Shown here one piece after another: positions 1-6,348 of a stretch of DNA of 7,096 nucleotides. This DNA comes from Burkholderiales bacterium (GTDB taxonomy: Bacteria; Pseudomonadota; Gammaproteobacteria; Burkholderiales; Usitatibacteraceae): positions 1-7,096 of the forward strand of contig JACMOJ010000316.1 of the NCBI GenBank assembly GCA_014378085.1. The letters are read 5' to 3'. The notes under the pieces are model-generated. The model searched no databases. It was not told the origin of the DNA and saw only the letters and a list, made by a program, of their open reading frames with translations. Positions within the stretch are counted from its first letter, which is position 1. Each line of letters begins with the position of its first letter. Position numbers and translations under genes: made by a program.

Positions 1-224
1 ACACCCACCACTGGGTTGCCGTTATCGAGATACAACTCAGCGAGAAATCCAGTGCCCGAGCCAATGTCGGCGATCACACTTTCCGGTGTGAGACCACAGT
101 TAGCGCTTAGCAGATCCAAAATCTCGACGGGGTAGTGTGGGCGGTACTTGATGTAGTCAGCGACACGATCCGAAAAACGTGTGGTGGCGTTGGGTTTGGG
201 TTGAGTTTGAGGCTGAGATGACAT
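1..224 (-). CDS. Class I SAM-dependent methyltransferase, N-terminal part (cut by window edge)
   Basis: Only the first 74 codons and two bases of the next are present; the gene continues beyond position 1. The visible protein starts MSSQPQTQPKPNATTRFSDR. A short polar, proline- and threonine-rich leader is followed by a helix (about residues 16-48, including VADYIKYRPHYP) and then the glycine-rich SAM-binding motif I, ADIGSGTG, at residues 52-59. That motif and the preceding helix are typical of small Rossmann-fold methyltransferases of the Methyltransf_11/25 type. The substrate cannot be told because the later motifs are missing. The ATG at 224 was chosen because the reading frame and family pattern begin there; no clear Shine-Dalgarno sequence precedes it. 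It lies 45 nt after the acyl-CoA dehydrogenase stop with no terminator between, so co-transcription is likely. Confidence 0.85.
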   Translation of the reverse strand, partial: MSSQPQTQPKPNATTRFSDRVADYIKYRPHYPVEILDLLSANCGLTPESVIADIGSGTGFLAELYLDNGNPVVG

Positions 225-269
225 GATGTGCTGTGCGAGACGTGGAAGGAATTGACGCGGTTGAAAAAT

Positions 270-2078
270 TTAGAACCAGTTGGGCTGCATATCGAACGAA
301 GTCCTGTCAATTGCTTGCACGAGATCCAGCATAGGGCCAACTTTTGGTAATTCGACCATAAAAAAGTAGCGACAAGCCTGCCTTTTGCCGTGATAAAAAT
401 CGCTGTCGTTGGGTGAATAGTTCCTGGATGCAGCAAGGGATTGTTCAAGCCACATCCAAGCGACCACAACATGCCCGAAGGCTTCGAGAAACGCAGTGGC
501 ATTTGCCAACGTATGATCGACATTGCCCGTCGCCCAAGCCGCGCGCGTGACACTTGCCAGACGCTCACTGTATTGATTGAGTTGTGCCGCGAACAATGGT
601 GTGTCGGGATGCGCCGAGGCACTTGCCGAGGTAACGGTTGATGCAATGCGCTTGCCGAGCAATACGAGTGCCGCTCCGTTTTGCATCACCACCTTGCGCC
701 CGAGCAAATCTAGCGCCTGAATGCCGTGTGTACCCTCGTGAATGGCGTTGAGTCGATTGTCACGGTAGAACTGCTCTACCGGAAAGTCCCGCGTGTAGCC
801 ATAACCACCGAGCACTTGAATAGCGAGCGAGTTTGCTTCTAAACACCACTGCGACGGCCAGCTTTTGGCAATCGGCGTCAGGATATCCAACAGTAGTGTC
901 GCCTCTTTGAGTGTTGCCTCATCTGTCGAGGTCTTCTCCTCATCCACCAGTCTTGCGCAATACAAATTGAGCGCGAGTGCACCTTCAACATACGATTTTT
1001 GTGCCAGTAACATTCGCCGCACATCTGTGTGTTCGATGATCGCGACCTGCTTACTGGATGGGTTCTTGTCGCCGGGAGGCCGACCCTGCGGTCGCGATTT
1101 TGCGTACGCCAGCGAGTGCAGATAACCGGTGTAGCCCAGCACGGTGGCACCGAGACCAACGCCAATTCTCGCCTCGTTCATCATGTGGAACATATAGGCA
1201 AGCCCCTTGTTTGGCTCGCCCACCAAGTAGCCGATCGCGCCGGCGTTGCCTTGCGGTGTGTGTTTTCCCTCGCCAAAGTTAAGCAGACAGTTGGTGGTTC
1301 CGCGATACCCCATCTTATGGTTCAGTCCAGCCAGCACCACATCATTGCGTTCACCGATCTCACCGTCACCGCCCACAAGGTATTTCGGAACAATGAATAG
1401 TGAAATCCCCTTTACCCCCGGTGAAGCATCTGGCAATCGTGCCAACACCAAGTGGATGATGTTCTGCGCTAATTCATGTTCGCCTGCCGAAATCCACATC
1501 TTGTTGCCAAACAGGCGGTACGTGGCATCCGGCTGTGAAACCGCCCGCGTCTTGATGTCGGATAACGAGGACCCGGCTTGCGGCTCGGACAAACACATCG
1601 TGCCGAAGAATCTTCCCGCGAGCATCGGCTTTACGAAGGTGTCGACTTGTGAAGGTGTGCCGTGCGCGAGCAAAAGATTCGCGTTGCCAATGGTCAAAAA
1701 CGGATACGCGGCAGTCGCACAGTTTGCCGCCATGAAGTACGCCATCATCGCTTTGTCGAGGAGCACCGGAAGTTGCATGCCGCCGAGTGACTCATCTTGG
1801 GAAGCTGCGATAAATCCCGCCGCATTGAAAGCCGCAATCGCGACGCCCACCTCCGGGATCACCGTGACGCGCTGACCATCGAACTGCGGTTCGTTCAGAT
1901 CGCTTTTTCGGTTGTGCGGTGCGAAAAAATCCTCGGCCAGTTTTTCCGCCGTATCGAGTACGGCGTCGAACGTTTCGCGTGTGTGTTGGCGGTAGCGCTC
2001 ACGCGATGTGAGTGTGGTCGCGTCGAGCCACTCATATAGCAAGAAATTCAGATCGCGGCGAGAGAGTAGGGTGGACAT
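270..2078 (-). CDS. Acyl-CoA dehydrogenase with extra C-terminal domain (602 aa)
   Basis: FAD-dependent flavoenzyme of the acyl-CoA dehydrogenase superfamily, which introduces a trans-2 double bond into acyl-CoA thioesters. The ~600-residue length and the long helical tail place it with the large DmdC/FadE-like subgroup rather than the ~380-residue classical enzymes. Visible features, numbered from the ATG at 2078: N-terminal helical domain (about 1-150); FAD/substrate loop CLSEPQAGSS (162-171); beta-domain motif HKMGYRGTT (254-262); LGGYGYTRDFPVEQFYRD (423-440); and IHEGTHGIQ (446-454), whose Glu448 aligns with the usual catalytic base. Residues after about 465 match the ACAD C-terminal-like domain (PF12806 type). 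The frame stays open to a TTG at 2099, but MSTLLSRRDLNFLLYEWLD is the usual N-terminus, so ATG 2078 is preferred. No good Shine-Dalgarno is seen. The true substrate (fatty acyl-CoA or methylthiopropionyl-CoA-like) is not decidable from sequence. Confidence 0.95.
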   Translation of the reverse strand: MSTLLSRRDLNFLLYEWLDATTLTSRERYRQHTRETFDAVLDTAEKLAEDFFAPHNRKSDLNEPQFDGQRVTVIPEVGVAIAAFNAAGFIAASQDESLGGMQLPVLLDKAMMAYFMAANCATAAYPFLTIGNANLLLAHGTPSQVDTFVKPMLAGRFFGTMCLSEPQAGSSLSDIKTRAVSQPDATYRLFGNKMWISAGEHELAQNIIHLVLARLPDASPGVKGISLFIVPKYLVGGDGEIGERNDVVLAGLNHKMGYRGTTNCLLNFGEGKHTPQGNAGAIGYLVGEPNKGLAYMFHMMNEARIGVGLGATVLGYTGYLHSLAYAKSRPQGRPPGDKNPSSKQVAIIEHTDVRRMLLAQKSYVEGALALNLYCARLVDEEKTSTDEATLKEATLLLDILTPIAKSWPSQWCLEANSLAIQVLGGYGYTRDFPVEQFYRDNRLNAIHEGTHGIQALDLLGRKVVMQNGAALVLLGKRIASTVTSASASAHPDTPLFAAQLNQYSERLASVTRAAWATGNVDHTLANATAFLEAFGHVVVAWMWLEQSLAASRNYSPNDSDFYHGKRQACRYFFMVELPKVGPMLDLVQAIDRTSFDMQPNWF

Positions 2079-2111
2079 GTCAGGTTGGCGTGGCGGCAAT
2101 GACGCGTGTTG

Positions 2112-2195
2112 AAAATCCCCCGCCCGCCGTACTGCGACGGCTCAACGCCTCCTTTAAAAAGGGGGCAACCAAGCGCAGCGCAGGTGAGGGATTTT
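2112..2195. repeat. 84-bp palindromic dispersed-type repeat with terminal inverted ends
   Basis: The element is bounded by perfect 8-bp inverted ends, aaaatccc (2112-2119) and gggatttt (2188-2195). Inside are two further hairpins: gccgt/acggc with a 6-nt loop (2126-2141), and a stem 2147-2155/2158-2166 of eight Watson-Crick pairs plus one G-T pair around cctttaaaaagg. No target-site duplication was seen and it encodes nothing convincing. The look (CCTTT..AAAGG core, terminal AAATCCC) recalls short non-autonomous intergenic repeats common in Beta- and Gammaproteobacteria. That family assignment is from memory and was not searched. Only one copy lies in this window. Confidence 0.55.
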
Positions 2196-2236
2196 GCATA
2201 TCGACGTTAGCGGAATGTGACACGTTGGTGGACAGC

Positions 2237-2280
2237 AATTGGGTCCGTGCCTGCAAAGGGACTGCGATGATTGCCTCCGG
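2237..2280. repeat. 44-bp palindromic repeat, copy 1 (degenerate stem)
   Basis: This matches the copy at 2294-2337 at 41 of 44 positions, with a start-to-start distance of 57 nt. The three differences all fall in the palindromic core. Here the core reads gtccgtgc-ctgc-aaagggac, so three of the eight stem pairs are lost, while the flanking actgcgatgattgcctccgg is unchanged. The pattern resembles the short 'cctgcgcagg'-cored repeats scattered between genes in many betaproteobacteria; family membership is inferred. Confidence 0.7.
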
Positions 2281-2293
2281 TGATGAGGAAATA

Positions 2294-2337
2294 AATTGGG
2301 TCCCTGCCTGCGCAGGGACTGCGATGATTGCCTCCGG
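2294..2337. repeat. 44-bp palindromic repeat, copy 2 (intact stem)
   Basis: This is the second direct copy of the 2237-2280 unit. Its core is a perfect hairpin, gtccctgc (2300-2307), loop ctgc, gcagggac (2312-2319), with the self-complementary 10-mer cctgcgcagg at its centre (2307-2316). It ends 3 nt short of the SDR stop codon, and its right end also forms part of a second perfect hairpin reaching into the SDR gene (2323-2345). Read as protein, the two copies give a false tandem peptide of the EAIIAVPAQAGTQ type, which is a translation of the repeat and not a gene. Confidence 0.7.
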
Positions 2338-2345
2338 CAATCATC
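2323..2345 (-). other. Perfect 10-bp stem-loop covering the SDR stop codon
   Basis: The arms gatgattgcc (2323-2332) and ggcaatcatc (2336-2345) are exact inverted repeats around a 3-nt loop. The SDR stop codon TGA (2343-2341 on the minus strand) lies inside one arm. In the minus-strand transcript the hairpin is followed by GCAGUCCC, not a U tract, so it is not a standard intrinsic terminator. It could protect the mRNA 3' end or cause partial termination, but this is inference. It arises where the end of repeat copy 2 meets the gene end. Confidence 0.6.
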
Positions 2346-3093
2346 TTGGTTTTCTGGGCATACGCTGAAACACGCGGTCGTATAACCAATTCGGCATGAG
2401 TCGCAGTATTCGCCCCGCGATGCCCATAGACCACGGGATCACGGTAAACGAGGTTTTGGCGGTGATGGCGCGCGCAAATCGAATCACGGCTTCATCGACA
2501 TCGATCAAGAACGGCATCTTGAATTTGTTAACGGCAGTCATTGGGGTGCGAATGTACCCCGGGCAAATCGTGACTACCGCAACACCGGCAGAGCGAAGTT
2601 CAACACGTAAGCTCTCGCAATACCGAATCGCCGCCGCCTTGGATGCAGAGTACGCCCCACCACCGGGGATACCGCGAAATCCCGCCACACTCGCAATACC
2701 CACCAAAGTGCCACTACCCTTGGCTTTCATCGGTTCAACAAACGGATGAAAGGTGTTCACCATACCCATGACGTTGATGTCAAAGATATCTTGAAATGCC
2801 TGCAAGTCATCTTCAATCTCGGTCAATGTTCCGCGCGAGACGCCTGCGTTGGCGATCACGATGTCGGGGACACCATGCTTTGCCATGAAGTCGTGCGCGG
2901 CGGCTTTCAACGCTGCCGCGTCGCGTACATCACAAACGTAGCGCTCGGGCGTCGGTGTGATGTTTGCGGCAACGCGCTCAAGCCAATCGCCTCGCCTCGC
3001 TGCCAACGCTAGTTGCGCGCCTTCAGACGCGTAGTGACGCGCGAGTGATTCGCCGATGCCGCTAGAGGCACCGGTAATAAAAATTTTTTGCAT
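2341..3093 (-). CDS. Short-chain dehydrogenase/reductase (classical SDR, 250 aa)
   Basis: NAD(P)-dependent oxidoreductase of the classical SDR family, of typical length. All hallmarks are present: cofactor motif TGASSGIG (7-14), CDV acidic residue Asp55, NAG (82-84), and the tetrad Asn107, Ser135, Tyr148 and Lys152 (YSASK), then PG (178-179). Arg33-Arg34 after the second strand suggest preference for NADP(H). The last ~35 residues are hydrophobic and basic (WSMGIAGRILRLMPNWLY), which may allow membrane association. The substrate is unknown. The start is fixed by the Rossmann motif beginning at residue 4. No Shine-Dalgarno is visible, and a candidate promoter ends only 6 nt before the ATG. The gene lies behind the dsbA terminator, so it probably has its own promoter. 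Its stop codon lies in a repeat-derived hairpin. Confidence 0.93.
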   Translation of the reverse strand: MQKIFITGASSGIGESLARHYASEGAQLALAARRGDWLERVAANITPTPERYVCDVRDAAALKAAAHDFMAKHGVPDIVIANAGVSRGTLTEIEDDLQAFQDIFDINVMGMVNTFHPFVEPMKAKGSGTLVGIASVAGFRGIPGGGAYSASKAAAIRYCESLRVELRSAGVAVVTICPGYIRTPMTAVNKFKMPFLIDVDEAVIRFARAITAKTSFTVIPWSMGIAGRILRLMPNWLYDRVFQRMPRKPR

Positions 3094-3099
3094 CGACAG

Positions 3100-3128
3100 A
3101 GTTTAGCAGCGCGTTCCACTTCACTCAA
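3100..3128 (-). promoter_or_regulatory. Candidate sigma-70 extended -10 promoter for the SDR gene
   Basis: On the minus strand a -35-like TTGAGT (3128-3123) is followed after exactly 17 nt by TAAACT (3105-3100), which is preceded by TGC, giving an extended -10 (TGn). Each hexamer matches the consensus at 4 of 6 positions. The expected transcription start falls at the A of the SDR ATG (3093), so the message would be leaderless, which fits the lack of a ribosome-binding site. The -35 overlaps the U tract of the dsbA terminator. It is predicted only. Confidence 0.45.
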
Positions 3129-3157
3129 AAAGCGAAAACGGCACCCGAAGGTGCCGT
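3127..3157 (-). terminator. Intrinsic terminator after dsbA (UUCG tetraloop)
   Basis: In the minus-strand transcript an exact 8-bp stem, acggcacc/ggtgccgt (3157-3150 and 3145-3138), encloses a UUCG loop. It is followed directly by the U-rich tract UUUUCGCUUUUU, counting the last stem base, which ends at 3127. A stable cUUCGg loop plus U tail is a textbook Rho-independent terminator. It lies 30 nt past the dsbA stop and closes the argS-SPOR-dsbA unit. On the plus strand no T tract follows, so it works in one direction only. Confidence 0.92.
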
Positions 3158-3186
3158 CATCTTGAAGCATGCTTTTGCCAGAAAAT

Positions 3187-3894
3187 TTACTTTGAAGCGG
3201 GTGCCGTCGCTTTCATTGCGGAAGCAACTGGGGCCTTTGTGACTGCACCCTTTGCATTACTTTGCCGAGCTTCATCGATGTATCGGTCAATGGTCGTCAG
3301 GAAGCCTGTCGCACCCCCGACTTGCACGGCAGCGATGCGTCCATTCACCACAATGGTGGGCGTGGAGGTAATTTTGTACAAGCCGGCCATCTGTTTGCCG
3401 CGAGCGACTTTGGTTTGTACCGAGAAGGATTTTTCGACCGACTCATATTGCGCTGGAGCCACGCCGTTCTTTTCGAGCCACTTCAACAGCGTGGCTTTGT
3501 TGCCGAGGATCACACGCTCGTTGTGCAAGGCGTCAAAAATTTTCTTGTGCAGGCGGTCAATTTGACCCATCGCCTCAAGCGTGTAGAACAAAGGCACTTC
3601 GTCAACGCCCATCATGTTGAAACCGGAGGGAACGCGGCGCATCTTTACGTCGGTCGGCAGCTTCTTTGCCCACGTCTCTAGTGGTGGTTCCAAGTTGGCG
3701 CAGTGCGAGCAGCCGTATGAAAAGAACTCTAGGACTTCAATGGTGCCGTCGTTCGGCGTTGGTTGTGGCGGATCGATGACGATGACGTCACGTGAGCCTT
3801 GGGCGGCGGCAACGCTCAGAAAAAGCGTTGCAGTCAGCGTGGCGGCCACGCCGAAAAATACTTGCAGCAGCTTGGGGAGGGAAAACATTTGCAT
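3187..3894 (-). CDS. dsbA: Thiol:disulfide interchange protein DsbA (235 aa)
   Basis: Periplasmic thioredoxin-fold oxidase that donates disulfide bonds to exported proteins and is reoxidised by DsbB. The N-terminus is a signal peptide: basic/polar start, hydrophobic core (about 11-28), likely cleavage after AAA (29-31). The active site is FFSYGCSHC, with cysteines 62 and 65. The CSHC dipeptide differs from the CPHC of E. coli DsbA. The cis-proline loop is TSTPT (176-180) with Pro179. The phrases PPQPTPNDG and EFFSYGC are typical of betaproteobacterial DsbA. After about residue 211 comes an Ala/Lys/Pro/Thr-rich tail of about 25 residues outside the fold. The first ATG is favoured over one two codons later because AGGA lies 6 nt upstream of it. 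The gene follows the SPOR gene by 53 nt and ends before a strong terminator. Confidence 0.95.
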   Translation of the reverse strand: MQMFSLPKLLQVFFGVAATLTATLFLSVAAAQGSRDVIVIDPPQPTPNDGTIEVLEFFSYGCSHCANLEPPLETWAKKLPTDVKMRRVPSGFNMMGVDEVPLFYTLEAMGQIDRLHKKIFDALHNERVILGNKATLLKWLEKNGVAPAQYESVEKSFSVQTKVARGKQMAGLYKITSTPTIVVNGRIAAVQVGGATGFLTTIDRYIDEARQSNAKGAVTKAPVASAMKATAPASK

Positions 3895-3922
3895 GGCAGT
3901 TCCTATGGTCTCGATGATGTTA

Positions 3923-3942
3923 TGTGCGACGCGATCCGCACA
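3923..3942. promoter_or_regulatory. Small inverted repeat in the SPOR-dsbA gap
   Basis: The arms tgtgcg (3923-3928) and cgcaca (3937-3942) are exact inverted repeats with an 8-nt spacer, lying between the SPOR stop and the dsbA ribosome-binding site. It could be a weak RNA hairpin or an operator half-site pair. A TAAAAT hexamer overlaps the SPOR stop codon just upstream, but no matching -35 was found. Short repeats like this arise by chance, so confidence is low. Confidence 0.2.
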
Positions 3943-3947
3943 CTATT

Positions 3948-4643
3948 TTAATCAGGCTTGACGACGCTAGCGCCAATCCCATTCTGGGACAGCACGCCTT
4001 TGATTCTGTTCACTTCTGCTTGGCTTTTGTACGGACCAAGGCGCACCCGGAATAACGTGCCTTTGCCCGCCACGTTGACCGACTTCACTGTGGCCTCAAA
4101 TCCGGCAAAGGCAATTTTGGCTTTTAGATTCTCAGCTTCGGTTTCACTCTGGAACGCGCCCGCTTGCAGATACAGTATTTCGTTTAAGGACTTGACCGGC
4201 GTATTTTCCTTTGTTGCATCCTTGGCAGATTCTTTTGATAACTCCTTCATAACATCTTTGGTCGCTGGTGCAGCCGCAGCTTTGTTGTTTGCACTGTCCT
4301 TTTCGCCGGGTAGGATTTGGTAGAACTCAAAGCGCGGCTTGTCCGGATTCGCGGGGTCTGATTTAGTGCCAGCCGGTGCTAGCGTGGCGGGTTTTAGGCT
4401 AGGTAATGACTCAACCGGCTTGGTTTTTTCGACAAACGGGTTTGATGTGCGATTCAGCCAAATCGCCACGCCGAGTGCCATGAAGATGCCGAGCAACAGT
4501 CCAATAATGATGCCCGCAAACATCGGGTTCATGCCGGGTCGCTTGCCACCGCCGCTTTGACGTCCGGCCCCGCCACCGCTCCAGCCACCCGCACCCCCAC
4601 CACTTCCACGAAAAGGGGCTTTCGGTTTCATGTCATTTGCCAT
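3948..4643 (-). CDS. SPOR-domain inner-membrane protein, FtsN-like (231 aa)
   Basis: Predicted bitopic inner-membrane protein with its C-terminus in the periplasm. Layout: a short cytoplasmic tail very rich in Gly/Ser (13-37); one transmembrane helix (about 41-63, FAGIIIGLLLGIFMALGVAIWL); a Pro/Lys-rich linker containing RFEFYQILPGEK (104-115), a motif recalled from betaproteobacterial FtsN-like proteins; an Ala/Lys/Glu-rich stretch (120-148); and a SPOR domain (about 156-230) with LQAGAFQSETEAENLKAKI and FRVRLGPY. SPOR domains bind denuded septal peptidoglycan, so a role at division or in the envelope is likely, though calling it FtsN itself is not justified. The ATG lies 2 nt after the argS TAG, which points to translational coupling. 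A GGAG lies 11 nt upstream, inside argS. Confidence 0.9.
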   Translation of the reverse strand: MANDMKPKAPFRGSGGGAGGWSGGGAGRQSGGGKRPGMNPMFAGIIIGLLLGIFMALGVAIWLNRTSNPFVEKTKPVESLPSLKPATLAPAGTKSDPANPDKPRFEFYQILPGEKDSANNKAAAAPATKDVMKELSKESAKDATKENTPVKSLNEILYLQAGAFQSETEAENLKAKIAFAGFEATVKSVNVAGKGTLFRVRLGPYKSQAEVNRIKGVLSQNGIGASVVKPD

Positions 4644-4645
4644 GG

Positions 4646-6310
4646 CTACATTTTCTCCGGTGCTGAAACGCCCAATACTGCGAGGCCATTCCTGATCACT
4701 TGGCGAACTGAAACGATAAGTGACAAGCGCGCCAGTTTCAACGCTTCGTTGTCAAGCAAGAAACGTTCAGCATTGTAGTAAGTGTGCAACTTCGCGGCGA
4801 GTTCACCCAAATAATTGGCAACGATGTGTGGTGCGAGCTCGCGCGAGGCCAGTGCAAGCGTTTCGGGAAAGTCGGCAAGTGTGCGCATCAGCTCGGATTC
4901 GTACGGCGAGACCAGTGGCGACAAATCGACTGCATCCAACTTTGCCATGTCGTCACCCCACTGTTCCAGCACACGGCAAATGCGCGCGTGGGCGTATTGA
5001 ACGTAGTAAACGGGGTTGTCCTCCGAATGGCTCTTGGCAAGGTCGATGTCGAAGGTGAGCTGCGAATCAGACTTGCGCATGATAAAAAAGTAGCGCGTTG
5101 CATCACGTCCGACTTCATCAATCAGATCACGCAAGGTGACATAGCTGCCGGCGCGTTTGGAGATTTTGACTTCTTCACCACCGCGCATGACGGTGATCAT
5201 CTGGTGCAACACATAATCGGGATAGCCGCTGCGGACACCGAGTTGCATCGCTTGAAGGCCAGCTTTGACACGCATCAGCGAGCCGTGATGGTCGGCACCT
5301 AACTCAGTGATGGCGCGCGTAAAGCCGCGTTGCCACTTGCTCACATGGTAGGCGATATCCGGCACAAAGTAGGTGTACGTTCCATCCGACTTTCGCATCA
5401 CGCGGTCTTTATCATCACCCCATTCGGTGGTGCGCAACCAAAGTGCGCCGCCCTCTTCATAGGTGTGGCCGTTGGTGATCAGTTGATTGACCGTTTTTTC
5501 GACGAGACCCTCGGTGTAGATAGAGGACTCCAAAAAGTAATTGTCGAACTGCACATCAAATGCGCGCAGATCAAGGTCTTGCTCATGACGCAGTGCGGCC
5601 ACTGCAAATTTACGCACGGCATCGATGTTCTCGCCTGCTGCATCAGCAGGATTCTCGCTTGCATAGCGTTCCGCGATCTCCATGATGTAGCTACCACGGT
5701 AACCATCTTCCGGAAATAGCGCGTCGATGCCCGAGCGTTCTTGCAGCCGAGCAATGACTGAGGCCGCCAAATTGTTGATCTGTACGCCCGCGTCGTTGTA
5801 ATAGAACTCGCGAGTGACGTCGTAGCCCTGCGAACGCAACAGCCGAGACAAGGTGTCACCAATCGCCGCGCCGCGTCCGTGGCCCACGTGTAACGGGCCG
5901 GTTGGATTGGCCGAAACAAATTCGACCATGACTTTTTCGTTGTTGCCGATGTTGTCATGGCCGAAGACATCACCGAGCTCGCGCACCATATTGACGATAC
6001 GCGTTTCGGCATCACGCGACAGCCGCACATTGATAAACCCAGGGCCGGCAATCTCCGGCGTTGATGCGAGCAAGGTTGAGGCGGGGAGTGCCGCAACCAA
6101 CGCTTCTGCAATGTCGCGCGGCTTTTTGCCGAGTTTTTTGGCGAGCTGCAGCGCGCTATTCACCGCAAAGTGGCCGTGGTCGGGATTTTTCGGCTTCTCG
6201 ACCGCAATTTCGAAGCGTGGATTTTCGTCTTTGAGTGCCGGAAACGCGGAGAAAAGCGCTTCCTCAAACAATGCAGCAACGGCGGACTTGTTGTCGGATA
6301 ACGTGGACAT
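4646..6310 (-). CDS. argS: Arginyl-tRNA synthetase (class I, 554 aa)
   Basis: Cytoplasmic enzyme that charges tRNA-Arg with arginine using ATP. Domains, numbered from ATG 6310: ArgRS-specific N-terminal domain (about 1-90, including [14 protein letters not shown]); class I catalytic core with the HIGH-type motif [13 protein letters not shown] (135-147, HVGH at 141-144); [13 protein letters not shown] (169-181); the KMSKS-equivalent KISKR (382-386); and the all-helical DALR anticodon-binding domain (about 436-554, starting [12 protein letters not shown]). Length is normal for the family. An in-frame ATG at 6337 would add nine residues (MSDYVFRTV). It overlaps a perfect TATAAT, so transcription from that promoter would begin downstream of it, and ATG 6310 is preferred. 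Neither start has a clear Shine-Dalgarno. argS heads the argS-SPOR-dsbA unit. Confidence 0.95.
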   Translation of the reverse strand: MSTLSDNKSAVAALFEEALFSAFPALKDENPRFEIAVEKPKNPDHGHFAVNSALQLAKKLGKKPRDIAEALVAALPASTLLASTPEIAGPGFINVRLSRDAETRIVNMVRELGDVFGHDNIGNNEKVMVEFVSANPTGPLHVGHGRGAAIGDTLSRLLRSQGYDVTREFYYNDAGVQINNLAASVIARLQERSGIDALFPEDGYRGSYIMEIAERYASENPADAAGENIDAVRKFAVAALRHEQDLDLRAFDVQFDNYFLESSIYTEGLVEKTVNQLITNGHTYEEGGALWLRTTEWGDDKDRVMRKSDGTYTYFVPDIAYHVSKWQRGFTRAITELGADHHGSLMRVKAGLQAMQLGVRSGYPDYVLHQMITVMRGGEEVKISKRAGSYVTLRDLIDEVGRDATRYFFIMRKSDSQLTFDIDLAKSHSEDNPVYYVQYAHARICRVLEQWGDDMAKLDAVDLSPLVSPYESELMRTLADFPETLALASRELAPHIVANYLGELAAKLHTYYNAERFLLDNEALKLARLSLIVSVRQVIRNGLAVLGVSAPEKM

Positions 6311-6335
6311 AACAGTGCGGAAAACGTAATCGCTC

Positions 6336-6341
6336 ATTATA
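6336..6341 (-). promoter_or_regulatory. Perfect TATAAT -10 element, candidate argS promoter
   Basis: The minus strand reads TATAAT at 6341-6336, an exact sigma-70 -10 consensus. It lies downstream of the priA terminator and 25 nt before the preferred argS start. Transcription would begin near 6330-6329, leaving a leader of about 20 nt. No good -35 hexamer lies 16-18 nt upstream (AGGGGT-like instead) and there is no TGn extension. The promoter would therefore need an activator or be weak. The 6349-6364 near-palindrome occupies the -35 zone. Confidence 0.45.
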
Positions 6342-6348
6342 TCGACTG

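Noticed and set aside
107..646. 179-codon minus-strand open frame across the acyl-CoA dehydrogenase end and methyltransferase start
   Set aside because: It is out of frame with both recognised genes, with no family resemblance and low-complexity Ser/Thr/Pro content.
1246..1875. 209-codon plus-strand open frame opposite the acyl-CoA dehydrogenase
   Set aside because: It is antisense to highly conserved parts of the enzyme (FAD loop and beta domain), resembles no family and has no supporting start signal.
2079..2236. Promoter for the acyl-CoA dehydrogenase gene
   Set aside because: I looked for -35/-10 pairs upstream of ATG 2078 on the minus strand and found only poor matches (for example TGTCAC - 16 nt - TATGCA), too weak to list.
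2237..2337. Possible CRISPR array
   Set aside because: There are only two units, the gap between them is just 13 nt, no cas genes are nearby, and the unit is a palindromic intergenic repeat.
2080..2340. Minus-strand open frame giving a tandem EAIIAVPAQAGTQ-like peptide
   Set aside because: It is a translation of the two 44-bp repeats and the 84-bp repeat; it has no domain, no start signal and a composition set by the palindromes.
2323..2345. Hairpin after the SDR gene as a standard intrinsic terminator
   Set aside because: The stem is strong, but no U tract follows on the transcribed strand, so it was listed only as a stem-loop.
2012..2368. Plus-strand open frame of 118 codons across the repeat gap
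   Set aside because: It overlaps the ends of two solid minus-strand genes and its only repetition (NWVxACxGTAMIASG) is again the DNA repeat read as protein.
5479..6111. 210-codon minus-strand open frame in another phase inside argS
   Set aside because: It overlaps the ArgS catalytic core including the HIGH motif; the composition (many Arg, Ser, Cys) is typical of an out-of-frame shadow.
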